NCBI GenBank assembly: GCA_019188255.1
Contig: JAETXT010000005.1
Location: 3,038,001-3,102,000, forward strand
DNA length: 64,000 bases
Reading direction: 5' to 3'
Source: Verticillium longisporum
Lineage: Eukaryota; Ascomycota; Sordariomycetes; Glomerellales; Plectosphaerellaceae
Made by a program: the position numbers and the translations under genes. Under the pieces are notes generated by a model that worked only from the letters and a program-made list of their open reading frames with translations, ran no database searches and was not told the origin of the DNA. Below are positions 23,489-36,369 of this stretch, in pieces (positions within the stretch are counted from its first letter, which is position 1; every line of letters starts with the position of its first letter).

Positions 23489-26380
23489 TTACTGGAGCAT
23501 CGAGTGGGTACGGATGCCCTTGGGGCCCATTTCGCTGCGCACAGGTCAGTTCAACTGAGGGCAAGAGGAAGCGTGAGGGAGACAGAGAGACGGTGGGAGA
23601 ACACATACTTGTACTCGATACGATGCAGGCTCATCATGCGCTGGGCGTCGAGGCTGGCCATGTCCAGGTTGTGGACGGTGAAGGCGAGCCGACCGGCCAC
23701 CAGACAGCCGAGGAACATGGCATCCTCGAAGCCGTGCTTGGTCCACTGCGTCAGGTAGCTGGGCATGGGCGCCAGCTTGATGCTCGTGGGCGTCTGGCTG
23801 TGGAAGTGATACGAGTGGCCGCCCGAGGTGCTGTTGGGATCGCCAGCGGCACTGCCAGGGGCGCCCGGAGTCGAGGGTCCGCCAGGCGGGAGGCCGAACG
23901 AGGAGGCGGTAGTAGCAGCCTGCAGCAGGGGGTTGACGCCGGACGACGTGGTGCCGGAGGGGCCGAGCTGATGGGGAGCACCTGTGAAGGACCCGGTGGG
24001 GGTCTGGGATCCGGTACCGGTAGGCGTGGCCATGTTGGAGGGAAGCTCCGAGGTGAACATGGTGGCAGTGCTGGGCGAAACGAGGTGACGGGCCAGCAAG
24101 GTCTGGTAGATGTTCTCGCGGAGGCCACGCAGACGGGCGCCGCCTCCAACGATGACAATGTTGTCCCAGCAGGCGGGGCGCATGTACATTTCGTAGACAC
24201 TCTCCTGAATGGTACGGTAGATTGTGCCGACGATGCGATCAACCTCATCGCGGTTAACAAAGAGGAAGCGCTCAAGGCCAACCTCAATATCGCGACGGAC
24301 GCGTTTGTTCACAGGCTGCGCGTTCAGGGCCACCGTAGTGTCGGCCTCGGGAATCTCGGGGGCCACAGCAGCGACGGACTCGGGAGCCGGCGGGGCAGGG
24401 GTCGCTTCAGCCTTGACCTCAACGCCGTTGGCGTCCGTCTTGGACTCGGCCGACTGAGAATGGGGCTCAGAGGGCTTGGCTTCATCGGCGGAAACAGGCG
24501 CGGCGGCGCTGTCGGCCTTGGGCTCGTCAGTCATGTCGACGTCTTTATCGTTACCACTGCTGTTGCCGTCAACGGGAGCATTGATTTCTTTGGATGCACC
24601 GTTGGGCTTTGGATCCTGCTGGGGCTCCTCCTGGGTGACCTCCTCGTAGTGGAAGATATTGTGGGTTCGCTTCGAGTTTGGTAGCCGGGTCAGCCGGGCA
24701 GTTTCGGCCTCCTGAGCCTTTCCCTTCCGCCCTTTGCCGGGTCCGGCGGTGGTCTTTTCCTTTTCCTTCTTGGCGAGGAACTCGCGAGTCTGGCCGCTGG
24801 TGACGATGCTAGTAATATCGAGAACGCCGTCATTATCGCCGGTCGTGGTGGTGGCAGCAGCAGCATCATCATCAACGCCACCCTCGACGGCGGGCTTGGG
24901 GGGATCGATCTTGGGGGGGTCGGGAATGGCTGCTGCAGCGGTATCACCGACGACAGCGTTGGCAGCGACGCCAGCCGTGGAGGCGGTAGGAAGATCCATA
25001 CGTGCTTCAGCCTCGGGGTTGTAGGGAAGAGCTTCGGCAATGGGGCTCTTCTTCAGCTGCTCGGCCATGTCGTACGTGAAGCCCTTGTCCTTGAGCAAAC
25101 TTTGAAGCTTTCGGGTGAAGACCTCGCCACCAGCAATAATCCGTTCGGGGTTGAAGTTGCCCAGCATTCGGTGAGCAACTACGCGACCCTCGTAGATGCA
25201 GGACACATCGACCTTTTCGAAGCCAATGTCGACAACGGTAGCATTGGTCCATCTAACACCGTAGGTCGTTGCGAGGCCACTGTGGATCATGCAGAGAGCG
25301 GGCGTGCGCGTGTTCTCGAAGATGTAGCGGGCAATCATCTCGGTATGGGGGCGAGCCCACTGAGGGGAGACCATGAGAACTATCGGGGTGTTATGGTACG
25401 TGGTCGTCAGCAGACCTTGAACATGGTCGAGGAAGGCGAGGAAGGCATTCATGTTGACGATGCGACCAGCTGCCGGGTTCGGCGTGTCAGCACATTGTGT
25501 CTTTCGTTCCTCGGCGGGTCCAAGCCAGAGAGGGCAGGCAGGCGCGCGCGCTGAAAGCCAGGCAGGAGCGGCGCGCCGCGCCGCGCAACGCAAGGCGGAT
25601 GGACGGATAGATAGACTTACCAACAATGGGATACACAGCGCCCTCGTCAGAATCCGTGTCCTCGACCCACTCGTACTCATCTCCGGCCCCAGAGGCAGGC
25701 GCGTTGTCGGTGCGGGCCTTCTTGCGCTTGTAGGTGTGGTAGGGACGCCACTCGTCGCTGTCGCTGTCCTTGAACATGCGCGTGGGGATGCGATGCGCCG
25801 GGGGCGTGAGCTCGCCGCAGCCGAGCTGGGCCATGGTTGTGTGACTTCCGGGGCAGATGACGAGGATCTGGTCATCCCGGAACTTGCCCGTCTGACCCGA
25901 CATGATGACGGTCTTCTTCGCCGGGGTGGAAGGCGGCTTCTTGGGAGCGGGGGTGGTGGGCTGTGACGCCTGGCGCTTCTGGCGCTGCTTGTCTTGTGCC
26001 TTGTGGAGGCCCTGAGCTGCCTTGCTCTCCTTCTTGCTCTGATGCTTCTTCGTCTGCTTCTTCTCGGTCGAGGGAGTGCCGGGATAGGAAGCGGCGGGTG
26101 TTGTCGCAATAAGCGAGGGTGTATCGCGAACGGGGATTGGAGTACCGAAAGAATCAGCCACGCAACTCTGCTGAGGGGGATCCGGGTATTGAAATCGACG
26201 ATTGTACAAGCCAGGCGCGGCGATGTGGCGAGGGTCGAAGTGGTGAAGCTGCTGCTGGACGTAGGAGCTTCGGTCGCGATCTTGTTCCTGATCCGGGTCC
26301 TGGTCCTGGTCTGCGAGGGGCGCAAGGAAGGTATTGAAGTCGAAGCTGCTCCCCGACGCGTTCCTGCTGGGCATGGTCAT
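23489..26380 (-). CDS. ARP9: Actin-related protein 9, chromatin-remodelling subunit
   Basis: A nuclear actin-related protein of SWI/SNF- and RSC-type remodellers. Three exons, 26380-25621, 25469-23609 and 23534-23489, give 888 residues. The Arp9 core starts at FRDDQILVICPGSHTTMAQL, and also shows YPIVAGRIVNMNAFLAFLDH across intron 1, VVDIGFEKVDVSCIYEGRVV, AEQLKKSPIAEALPY, DITSIVTSGQTREFLAKKEKE and WDNIVIVGGGARLRGLREN. The last exon encodes EMGPKGIRTHSMLQ. Yeast Arp9 shares the order DSILIIYP, SLKKSPIFEVL, IITSG.TREVL and ENIIIVGG. About 155 low-complexity residues (Lys/Gln/Asp/Pro-rich) precede the core. An internal Met in MSGQTGKFRDD could be an alternative start. No frameshift was found. 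Confidence 0.9.
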
Positions 26381-27292
26381 TGGCGAATGGGATGGCGTTT
26401 TGGACGCTCGGACCAAGTTCTAATGTGAGGCGCTAATGTGGCTTGTGAAGGTGTGGCGCTTTGTGATTTCGCTCACAAGAACCCCAGACAAAGGTGTGAG
26501 AAATATGTATGGAGGAGAAGACAGAACGCAAAAGACGACTACTATTCATATGGCTCTTACTCTAAAAGACTCTCTGTCTACACTCCAAGCGGTGATCACA
26601 TGGCGCCCCCAAAGCCCCGTCGCGAGATCGCCGTGACGACGACGACGACGACGACAACGGGAACACTCACGCGGGGAAGTGCAACGAGCATGTCACAGTG
26701 CCTCACTGATACCTCGTTGACATATTGGCATTGTCATGTAAGACCTTCTTACATGAACCTAGGCCGCACAGGGCCAGCTCCCAAGTCATCACGTTCACCA
26801 CGTCAAGTCATTCAGCCATGAGAGCTCACAAGTCAGTTCTGGTTTGGGAAGAAATTATGTTAGGTAAATATCGTACTTCTCCTAAAGACTCTTTTAGCAT
26901 CGTCTTCCGTGGCTAATGTCCCAGCATTCCGTTATCATAAGCCCGTGGCTTGCGACCAAAGATGTGAAATGCATGACGGCCCTGTCCTGGGCGTCTACCC
27001 CGCCACGCGCCGCCACCCTGGCGAAACTAATGCGTACGAAAAGCTCAGGTTCTCTATCCTGGCTGACATCGCCAATTCATCCGGACATGTGCCCTGGATA
27101 CCAAGCCCAAAAACGCCTCATCAATGGTCCATCCGTACATGGGACATGCCAAACTCCTTCCTGCCCATATATGCAGAAGTATCATACCCCACCATCGCAC
27201 CAGCGAAACTGGGCACCGATAATTTGGTCGAAGAAAGGGTGAGAAAAAGGAAAAAAAAAGGATTACATCATCATCCAGGTATACTGTCTTTC
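26381..27292. other. Intergenic region between ARP9 and the SYLF gene
   Basis: Contains the ARP9 promoter and the 3' flank of the SYLF gene. A (GAC)7 tract lies at 26635-26655. No gene is visible. Confidence 0.5.
26635..26655. repeat. (GAC)7 trinucleotide tract
   Basis: Seven GAC units in non-coding DNA. Confidence 0.9.
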
Positions 27293-29523
27293 TCATGCCA
27301 CGGAAACCGGTCGGGGCGATACGGCTTGGGTCTCTGCCGCCTTCTCCGGCTTTGACTGTCGCCTGGGGTTCCTCACGGGTGGGAATAAAGCGTCGACCTC
27401 GTCATCCGAGGGAAAGGCACCGGGCGCCGCAGGTTGAGGACTGAGGTCTTCCTTAGCCTCGTGGAATTCTTGTGAGGTCTTGGTGGACAACGGACTCTTG
27501 TCAACCTCGATGGCCTCATCGCCCTGCTCCTTGGATGGGGTCGCCGCTACAGGTTCGTCCACCGCCGGAGTTTCAAGGATGGAAGGAACCTCGCGGCCTT
27601 CGCTGCCTGCGCAACCAGCGTCGTAGGATTGCCGCGGCGAGGTGGTGAAGTTGGAGTGCAGTGGGCTTGCGAGGTGGCTGACATCGCCCAGCTCGCTCTT
27701 GCTCGCTCGCGAAGCCCGCGCGAGACTTCTGGTAGGAAGGGGCGGGGGAATCCGCTTGGGAATCGTCACAAGGGAACCTTTGACCTGAATGGGAGACGCA
27801 ATCATAGCTGTGCGGGCTGTCGGCTGCAGAGACGCCACCTCATAGATAATAGGCTCCTCGTCGTCCTCGCTCTCATCATCCTCATCGTCTGCGTCGTCGT
27901 CGCCATCGTTCTCATCGTTCCCAATCTGGGACTCCATCTCCTCCTTCTCATAGATACTCGACGCCTTGGTGGCTGCGTCATCGAGTGTGCTACCGTCTGT
28001 CCTCGATTGTTCATCGGTACTCGTGGCGCTGTCTGTCATGGTACAGCTCTCGATTGAGTGGCTGCCGCTGATCTTCCTGATCGGTGTGAGATCAATCTTG
28101 GTGTAGTCGACCTCATCGGGTTCCTTGTGTGGGGTTTCTTGGTTGCCAGCCGCTGCATCCCGTCCATCCTCACTTCGGCTGTGAGACGGTGTCGTGCTGG
28201 GGGTCTGGCCCAGATCAGTCTGTGTATGAGCATCAGACATCTTCGTTGTCTCTGTCCTTGTTGACATGTAGCTGCCCCTGTTGCTCTCGGTGACGGATGC
28301 TTGTACACTCTGCCGGCTGAATTTGGAAAAGGCAGGGCTGGTCGGGCTGGGAGAATAATCGAACTGGCGGCTTCCTGGTCTGAGACGCGTGCCGGCCTCG
28401 CGGATTTCCAATCCTGCCATCTCCAGGGCAAGGATGCCGAATGGGTCTGGATCAGTGGCGTTTGGCATGCCAAATGCCGCGGTGGGCGATGCGGGCGAAT
28501 CGCGGGGTGTGGCAATCATGGCGTCGCCAGGGGCTGGCTGGGTTGAGAGCTGGTTGATGATAGCAAGGTCTGCATCGATGCGGCCTTCGGCGGCCTTCAG
28601 AACCTCGGTCAGAGGTAGGGTTTCTTCCACCTGTCGCGCGACGTTGCCTGCAAGAATCTGCATAGGCGTCACTTCGCTCCCATAGAATCTCTCGTTCTCG
28701 TTGCCCCTCTCCCTCAGGATGCAGCCACTGAGGTCGACGGTTTGGGCTTGACCTCTGGCCTTGAGGTAGGTCAGAACGGTACCGTCAAAGTCTCGCCATC
28801 GCACGTCGTCGCCGGCCGACTCGAGTGAGACGAGAGGTCCGCGTGTGAGACCAATGTCTTCTCCGAGTGTAACATTTGCCCTTGTGATTAGCGATTCCAG
28901 GGCCGCCATGTTGTTGATGACAAGGACGCAGTCGTATATGTCGACTCCCATGATGAAGCTTAGGATGGGGGTGTGGAGTAAAATGCCCGAGGGCGGCGAC
29001 CAAGTGCCGTCAGCCTTCCGCGCAATCAGGATGCCCGAGCCTCCCGAGCCAGTCATCCAAAGACCGGAGCGCATGCATGTGAAGATTGCGATACCGGCAG
29101 CATTTTGTATGATGCGCGTTGAGATCTTCTGGTACACCTGAATGGGGGTTTGCGGATCGGCAGAGCTGGCGGGATGGGTGGATGTGGTGGAATGATTGTC
29201 GTCCTGCTGAGGCGCGAGGGATCCGTCGGCTGGAAAACTTGTCAGCGAAGTTCAGTAGCGGCAGGCATGCCTCGCTTTGCCAGAGCATCACAACGTACAG
29301 CAAAAGGACTTGAGGATCCTCGCAGACCGATCACACTCATGATCGAGGGTGGCTGGCCAAAAGTCCTCGCGAGCGATCCGTGAAGTCGTTGACAAGCGCT
29401 GCAGGGGTTTGGGTCGTTTGTCGGACGAGCTGGACAGTCTCTCTATGGAAGCCTTGATCGATGTGCTGGTATTGGATTTTCTCCGGTCCCCCAAGAAGGT
29501 AACAAAGCAGACACGCGCTGCAT
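27293..29523 (-). CDS. SYLF (Ysc84/SH3YL1-type) domain protein, one frameshift
   Basis: SYLF domains bind phosphoinositides and actin and act at endocytic sites. Exon 1 (29523-29299) starts MQRVSALLPSWG, the usual opening of this fungal family, and ends FWPATLDHECDRSARILKSF. Exon 2 (29229-27293) holds the SYLF domain near residues 105-275: RIIQNAAGIAIFTCMRSGLW, GSGGSGILIARKADGTWSPP, MGVDIYDCVLVINN, NERFYGSEVTPMQILAG. The remaining 440 residues are disordered, with an acidic block DDDADDEDDESEDDEEP and Pro/Ser-rich stretches; no SH3 domain is visible. In exon 1 the frame breaks at the C run 29488-29492 and needs one added base. With it the gene is exactly 720 codons plus stop. Ysc84 itself ends in an SH3 domain, so this is the disordered-tail version. 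Confidence 0.85.
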
Positions 29524-32500
29524 GATCGAAGCACTGCGGTCGCCCAGCCGATGTCGAAACGATGCAGTCGATGTGTGTTTTTAGTTGGCACCACCAGCGT
29601 CGTCTCTGCAGGCAGAGTCGCCAGGAGGAGAGAGGTTGAGAATGGGAGACGTAGGGCGGCGAGTCCGGGAGAGTGTCAAGGTTGGGCCTTTGCTTTAGGT
29701 CGAGAAACAATGGTGGGAAGAGATAGCGAGCCTGTCTCCTCCGCACCGACAGCGCAGCATAGCTCGGCAATGTCGAATATCTTGGCCGGACGACAGAGGC
29801 TGACTGCGGCGCGGTACAGCAAAACTGGGGGAGGGGAGGGAGAAAAGGAAGCGAAGGAACAAAAGCAATGAGTTGGGCCTGGGTCCTGGTTCTGGGGTAG
29901 ATAGGTAAGGTAGGCAGACAGATCAGTCTTCAGTGAGAGCGCTTATGTCGATGAGAAGCAGCAGCCGGCGGGAACGGCGTCAATCCGAGCTGGCTTGAGT
30001 TGGGATTCCAGCTGACGGTCTAGTTTGTTTGCTTGGCGAAGGGGAAGAGACTTGAAGGTGTCAGGAAGAACCCGGTAGCAATCCGTTGGTTGCGTGAGAC
30101 GCGATGTGTGGGTAGGTAGACGACGGATGGGGATGAACAAGGTGGACTTGCATGGCCTGGCAAGCCTGACGAAAGCCTGGTGGTCCGTTCGAAGGGAAGC
30201 AGGGTCACCAGCGGATCCTTGGTTTTGTGCTGGTCATTCTTACTTTGGTCAACAAGACGCAATGACAGAGCAGCGCGGCGCAAACTTCGCAAACTAGCAG
30301 GGAGACGGGCCAGCAGACCTTGCAGGCAGCTGCAGCCCAGAGCTCCAGCGTCCCAAGTTGGGGGCAACAAGTCAGGGATCCATGCGTAGCAAGGTACGAA
30401 GAGCGGGGCCAAGGCGACAGGGGTGGGCGTGCAGGGGGCGTGCCGGGGGGCGGCGGCGAGCTTAGACCTTGTCCAGGGCGCTTGGGGCGACACACATTTC
30501 TCGACAGCACCATCAGTCACAGCACGTTTGGCACACTGAGCGCCCTAGGACACCCCTAGGACACCATGTCCGGCAGCGGATGTGGGAGTGCAGAGGCAAT
30601 AGCACCACCACCACACCTGCCGGGCCGGGGCCTGCAGCGTAGCGTGCTGGGCTGGGCTGCCTCTGTCGCAAGTGCAGGTGCAGTCGGGACGGCAAGACAG
30701 GCCAACCAAGGTGGGGTTCGGGCTTGCCCTAGCCACTGAGGACGACGACGACGACGTGATGTCCGTCGGCCTTCGAGTCTACAGTCCCTACTCACACGCC
30801 TGTCAGAATGGAGCCAAACAAGCAAGCTTTCCCTCTTCTTCGCCAGCGAGTATCCCCCTCACCCCCAACCCAACTTGGGGACTGCCGAGTGCACTGCCCT
30901 CCACGTGTGTCGACACGCCTAGTCCGCTGCCAGCCATGACAAGCGTTGGTCTTTGGCACCAGTTCCGTCCCCTCCGACCGAATCGGCTGCCCACTTGACC
31001 GATGGCGGCACACCAGTTACCCACTCAAGGATGGGACGGCTGATTCGTGACAGGCGGCAAAGGCTTCGAAGAGTACAGAGAATTTTCATCTTGAGTTCGC
31101 CGACAAAGAAACTACCAACAGGCCCAAGCGACCCCGTCGCCGATCTGTGAGACGGGGTGATGTGTGGAAGCAAGGAAAAGCAATCCCAATCTCCCATACA
31201 ACGTTTCGACCCCAACTTGAGTCAAAAAGATCGAGGTCGACTTCAGCCTCAACTGGATTCCATTGGCAACCCACATTCTGGCGCAGATCACTAGCATGGG
31301 CGCCGAAACGGGTCCAGTCAAAGACCTTCCGGCACGCTGCGGCCCTGTGACGGTCAGAAGGCAAAGCAGCACGATATTTGTCAACGTCGCTGTCGAGATT
31401 CCCAATACTCTTTCCAGTGTGGGGACGAGCATGAGGGTGTGCCCCATGTGGCACATGTTGCCCGCGGTACCTGGCTAGCAGTCGTGTTCTCGTCAGAGCC
31501 TGATGTCGTCGTCGAGTCTTTTCCCCTCTGGTCCATCGGAGACCTGTGTTCCATATGCAATCGCCGGCCCGCAGCTGTCTGGTCAATTATTCCCCGACAA
31601 TTCGGTCTTACACTCGTTCTTTTCGCTGATTGATGAGCGCCCCTGTGGAAAGTCAAATGGTGCAAGAGAAGCAATGCGCTAGTCGACCGGCCAGCCGACG
31701 AGATTTACTGATCAACCCATCTTCGCCGTCAGAATATTGCTTTTCCTCTTATGGACAGACCGGCAGACGAGCCGGCGCTGGTGGCCTTCCACTGGCATGC
31801 TTCCGACGCCGTCAGCTATTGTCTTGCCTCTTTTCGACCTGGCCTCGCTGCACATCAGACCACTCTACGATCGCCCCTAACCCCCTTCCTGCATTGTAGA
31901 GGTCCTCTGCATTGTACAGGTAACAAAGTGGTGAGATGCCCGAGTACCACCCGTGGCTGTGACAGCTCAATGAGCAGCATTCCACAACCACAGGCGGGGC
32001 TGTCCGGCCTCGATCCTCCCAGGTAACACACACGAAGATTACGGAGACTGAGCGCGCAAAATGTCGATGTGCCCCGTTCATGTCGACACCCGTCAAATGC
32101 GGGGAGGCCGCTCCTCCCATGGCAGTACAACTCTCTCGCATTAGGCCTAAGGGCGTTTTCCAGAGGACTGCCGACCGGCCGGCCGTCGGACATTCCCCCT
32201 CTGGCCCCAACTGAGCAAATTGCTCTCTCAGTCAGCGTTCATCCGCGTCTCGGACTGCCCGCAAGAAAAAGGAACCATTCCGCGGCACGCCACTAGTTTT
32301 GGGTCGTCGTCACCAACCATCTCTCTCCCTCGCTCGTCTCCGCCGGCGCAGTCCCCCATTCGTCATGCCAGATAGATACCCAGTTGGTCTTTCCGTTAAC
32401 GAGCCTCCACACCTTATGAACTCTGTCTCCTGTGGCAGTAACACCTCTGAGACAGAAGAGTTCTTGAGCCTGTAGGAAGGATGATCGAGACGCTCGACCT

Positions 32501-34327
32501 GCGCGAAAGAAAGGGGTCCATGCCTCCGACTTGCGCCATCCTGTGACATCAAAGGCTGAAGCGTGGGGTTGTACTCAATCAATCAACCCGGACAATAGCC
32601 ATCAATCCGAAGCATCTGGCCTTCTGTCAACAGTGCCTGGTCCCCGCTGTGCCTAGAACTGACGAGCGAGAAGGGGCGCAAGTGGAATGTCCAGGGTTCA
32701 CGAAACCCCACAAAGTGGCTCATCAACCTCCGCCGCGTTGCACGAGCCAATTCAAAGTGCTTGCATCCGGGATCCTACCGATTGATCCCTGTCATACATG
32801 CCGGGGAGGAGAGTCGATGGGACCGGGGGGGTTAAGGGACCGGGGGCCAGGGACCTCGACGAAGAGCGTCAAAATGACAAGGAGTCGTCTTCATTTGTTT
32901 GTTTGTATCCAGTTTTCTCTCCCTTCACGAATTCACGATACAACGAAATGAGCATCAACGGCAATGCCATTTTGACGCGTTCAAAACTGTGCCTGGACTA
33001 GTCACTGGTCTTCCAAACCAATACGGGCACAACCCGATCCTCTTGGGTAGTCCGATGCGTTCATGGTCTCGTATCATTTGCTCGGCTGCAGCTCTGTTTG
33101 CGGCAAATCGGTTCGGATGCAATGACCTCATCGCGCCGAACCCTCGTCCTGCGAACCGGGCACTTTGCGGGTTGACTTTCCTCACCAGCACGCGCAGAGG
33201 CGCCCCTCTTTAGTTTAACGAAACGCAAATTTCAGCCTCGCCGAGACGGGCTCGTCCAAACGCGAAAACGATGTGCTGTTGTTGATGTGTACGGGTCGAC
33301 GGGCCTGGGGAGACACCCTCCGAAATTCTGAAAACGGCGCCTGACGCGGAGATTTTCTCACTCGAATCAACCCTGCGGCCGGGATTCGGAGGTTCATCCT
33401 TGGGCCACCACCGCCCCTTCCCCGGGTCTTCAACGAGCAAGTGCAGTGACCTGCTTGGCTCCTTGGACCCGAGAGCGCGGATCACTTCCCCGACTGGCAC
33501 TTCTCGATCTGTCTCGTGGAACACAAAAGGAGGGGCTCGACTTCATGGAAGGTCTTATCATCTCCCGGGGTCACGCTGCCTGCGGTGGCTGCAATGTTTC
33601 AACGCCGCCCTCGGCGCTCTGAGACAGGCGCTGTGCAGCTGAGGGGGGGGTAGAGTCTTTGCCTCTCGAGGCGTTCGACTTTTCGGGCTCGGGAGGCCCA
33701 GGCTTCGCTCGCTGGTTGATGTCTGGCATGATGGGGCGCATGGTGAGAAAGTCAATCCACATCCTTGAAGTGGGGGGGCTCAGCTGAGAGCAACGCTCCC
33801 GGTGTCACATCGTTCCGGGTCGAGAACGCAGTCTCTCGATACATCAGAAATTACGGTGGTAAGTGGCCGTTTACAAGTGAGTAACATGGAGATCGGTTGG
33901 CGCTCCACAAAATATGTCCTGACATGATGCCACGGAGCTCCCAGGAGTGCCTGCAACTATCTATGGATACACGTCAGTTGTATTATCACGATGTTCGCTC
34001 TTCTCAGGCTCCCCACTTGGATGTGTAGCGTTGCTATGTGAACAGAGCTTGGCTCCATGATATATAGTTTTCGGGGGAGTGCTACATCGGATAACATAGT
34101 TCACGGGCCTGCAGTGACATGTCTGTCCTTCGGAACGCATAACATTTCGAGCCTTTCTTAGTTGGCTAGCAATAGTAAATCCTTGCGCTATCTGGCGCTG
34201 ACCCCGATGTTTCAAGTTCAAAGAGCAAAATAACGCCTCCAGAAGGAACTCAAGGCAGTCAGATTTCGGCCGTCTCTCTGCATTGGAGGTTCAGGACACC
34301 CTCCGTGTGGTCTGACTCTTCGGTAAA
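29524..34327. other. 4.8 kb without recognisable gene
   Basis: Short overlapping frames only; none has motifs or consistent splice joins. The proximal part carries the SYLF promoter (GATA/GGTA-like tract near 29898-29912). An 11-base tandem repeat lies at 30543-30564. The distal part borders the 3' end of the SAP-SWIM-RING gene. Confidence 0.5.
30543..30564. repeat. 11-base tandem duplication
   Basis: Two head-to-tail copies of CCCTAGGACAC in gene-free DNA. Confidence 0.8.
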
Positions 34328-35620
34328 CTACTTCCAGATACTTTGGCAGGTGAGGCACTTGAGAGGGCCCCAGCCGCTGTTCTCGTGCTCCCACTTCTTA
34401 TGACAAGACTCGTGGGCATGGCGGCCACAGGTGACACATGTAACGGAGTCCTCGTCGCCGAGGGACTGGTAGCAGACGGGACAATCTTGCGCGGTTTTGT
34501 CCTTGGCAATGCCGTCCTTCATGGTTGGATCATTGTTGATCTGGTTCAAGGTAGGACGGAGGTTTGGTCCTTGCGTCAGGAGAGCCCGAATTTCGTCCTC
34601 AAGGAGTTTCCTTTGATGTATGAGAGCCTCAGGCGCCCGGAGAATGTGAACTAGGACATCTGAAAACTATCAACGCCTCGTTCTTGGGGGTTGCAATGGC
34701 AGATGCTTGAGGCAGCCTCACTACAAGCAATGAATTGGTACTCACATATAATGTGCTTGCAGTGGTTTTGGGGTTTGTATTTCTACAAGAGATCAGCCCG
34801 GTGCATCTAAGCACGAACGTGAAAACGACTGGCCTACCTTGGCAGGACAGTCGCACTTGGGCGAATCGTTGATGGTGATGCAGTATGTCTTGTCAGAACC
34901 GCGAATGTAGAAGTTGGCAAAGTTGGTATTCGCGGGGCCATAAGAGTTCCAGTCATCCCACTCAGTGGCGTCCTGACGCTTGACCAAGGTCATGCGCTGT
35001 GTGAGGGCCTTCTTGGTAGATGCATGGGTCTTTTCGTTGGCGCCCTTGCGAAAGCCACCTGGGCGCTGCTGGGCGGCGATTTCATCACCGACCTCGAATG
35101 CGGCCTCGTGTGTTAGGCCGAGCTCTGCCTCGGCAGGTGCTACCCAGCTCTTCTAATTCTGGATTCTTTCGACCAATTCAGCCTTTTTACCTATCCTGGA
35201 GACATCCCGCATAAACAGCTGTTCCTTGATCACGGGCAGCGGTATCTGGGTCCAGTCGATATCGTCAGGGAGCGGGCCGTGGCCGATGGCATAGGTCCCC
35301 TTGCCAAAGCGGGTGAGGCGGGCAATATCTTCGGGATAACCTTTGGTGGATTTGGTCTCGCGAGTAGTTCTCTTCTCCTCGGCAGGAGGGCTGCCGTCGG
35401 AGGGCTCCTCCTGGTTGAGAGAAGTATGTCCTAGGCCGCTTTGCAGAAGCGTGACCGGAGCCATAACGGCAGCTGCTGTGGTGGCAGGTCGGCTGGTCCC
35501 ACCATGGGCAGGGGAGGATGGATCAGGCTCATACTCTGAGCCAGGAGGATCGGAAAGGGGCGAGGAGCAGGAGCTGGTGACCGCCCATGAATATTCTCCC
35601 CACGTGTTCTCAACACTCAT
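34328..35620 (-). pseudogene. SAP-SWIM-RING protein interrupted by an in-frame TAG
   Basis: The likely role is ubiquitin ligation or nucleic-acid binding, inferred from domains only. Exons 35620-34838, 34782-34746 and 34659-34328 sum to exactly 384 codons. From the start MSVENTWGEYSW, a disordered region leads to a SAP-like motif near residues 130-155 (LPVIKEQLFMRDVSRIGKKA). Codon 156 (35153-35155) is TAG. The same frame then continues with KSWVAPAEAELGL, a SWIM finger CDCPAKKYKPQNHCKH split by intron 1, and a C-terminal RING-like CPVCYQSLGDEDSVTCVTCG...H...C...C ending CLTCQSIWK. Intact coding sequence and splice sites after the stop suggest a recent nonsense change, a consensus error or unusual splicing. 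I label it pseudogene only because the stop is real in this sequence. Confidence 0.75.
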
Positions 35621-36369
35621 GATCGAAGTATGGTACCTATGGGGATAAATGCGATCGAATGGACGGAGGGAAGATCGATGAAGCGTGTTTGTGTTCGACT
35701 TGCGGTCCGGAGCGTAGGATGTAGAGAAAGTGTTGCTCAGGGTGTAGAAGGACAAGATATATCCCACCTTGTTTTCGACAGAAGCCAGAACGTGACGCAG
35801 TCGGAAGGTGCTGCCTGAGCACCTTTGGCAGGCACAGTATTGTGAGGAAAGACCTAGGCAGGTAGCTGCCAGGAAGGTGCGATCGGGGTATTGCCTGCTC
35901 TTTCTATTCCTACAGGCTTGTTGTTGCCTCCCATAAATCTCACGTCCAGGAAAATTCGGCTGTCCTGACTGACGATGATAAGCAAAGGATGGAGTGATCA
36001 GCCGAAGGCCGACTGGACGCACAAGTTGCTCGAACAGTCAATTCCAGGACTTTGACGACATAAGCGCAGTCTGTCCGCATTTCGCACTTACTCTCGTGCG
36101 GTCATCATTACAATAGAGCATGAGCATACCTGTCCATGAGGCGAGATGTCGTAGTGATTCTCTGTACCCAAAGCTTCACCGATCCTCCTCTCGGTGACGA
36201 CGGCGGGGTGTCATCAGTCATCCTCGCACGTGCGGCGAAAGACCACCCATGCCGAAGCCACGCGTGAGTCACTTACACCCAGAGCTATACAACTGACCTG
36301 TTCGGGCGTGCTTTGTATCGCAGCAAACTATTAACTGAACAACGAGTTTCTACGAATACTTCAACCAAC
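35621..36369. promoter_or_regulatory. Divergent promoter region, SAP-SWIM-RING / RidA
   Basis: This 749 bp stretch lies between two divergent start codons. An open frame runs on upstream of the SAP-SWIM-RING ATG in phase, but its composition does not look conserved. No specific element stands out. Confidence 0.45.
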
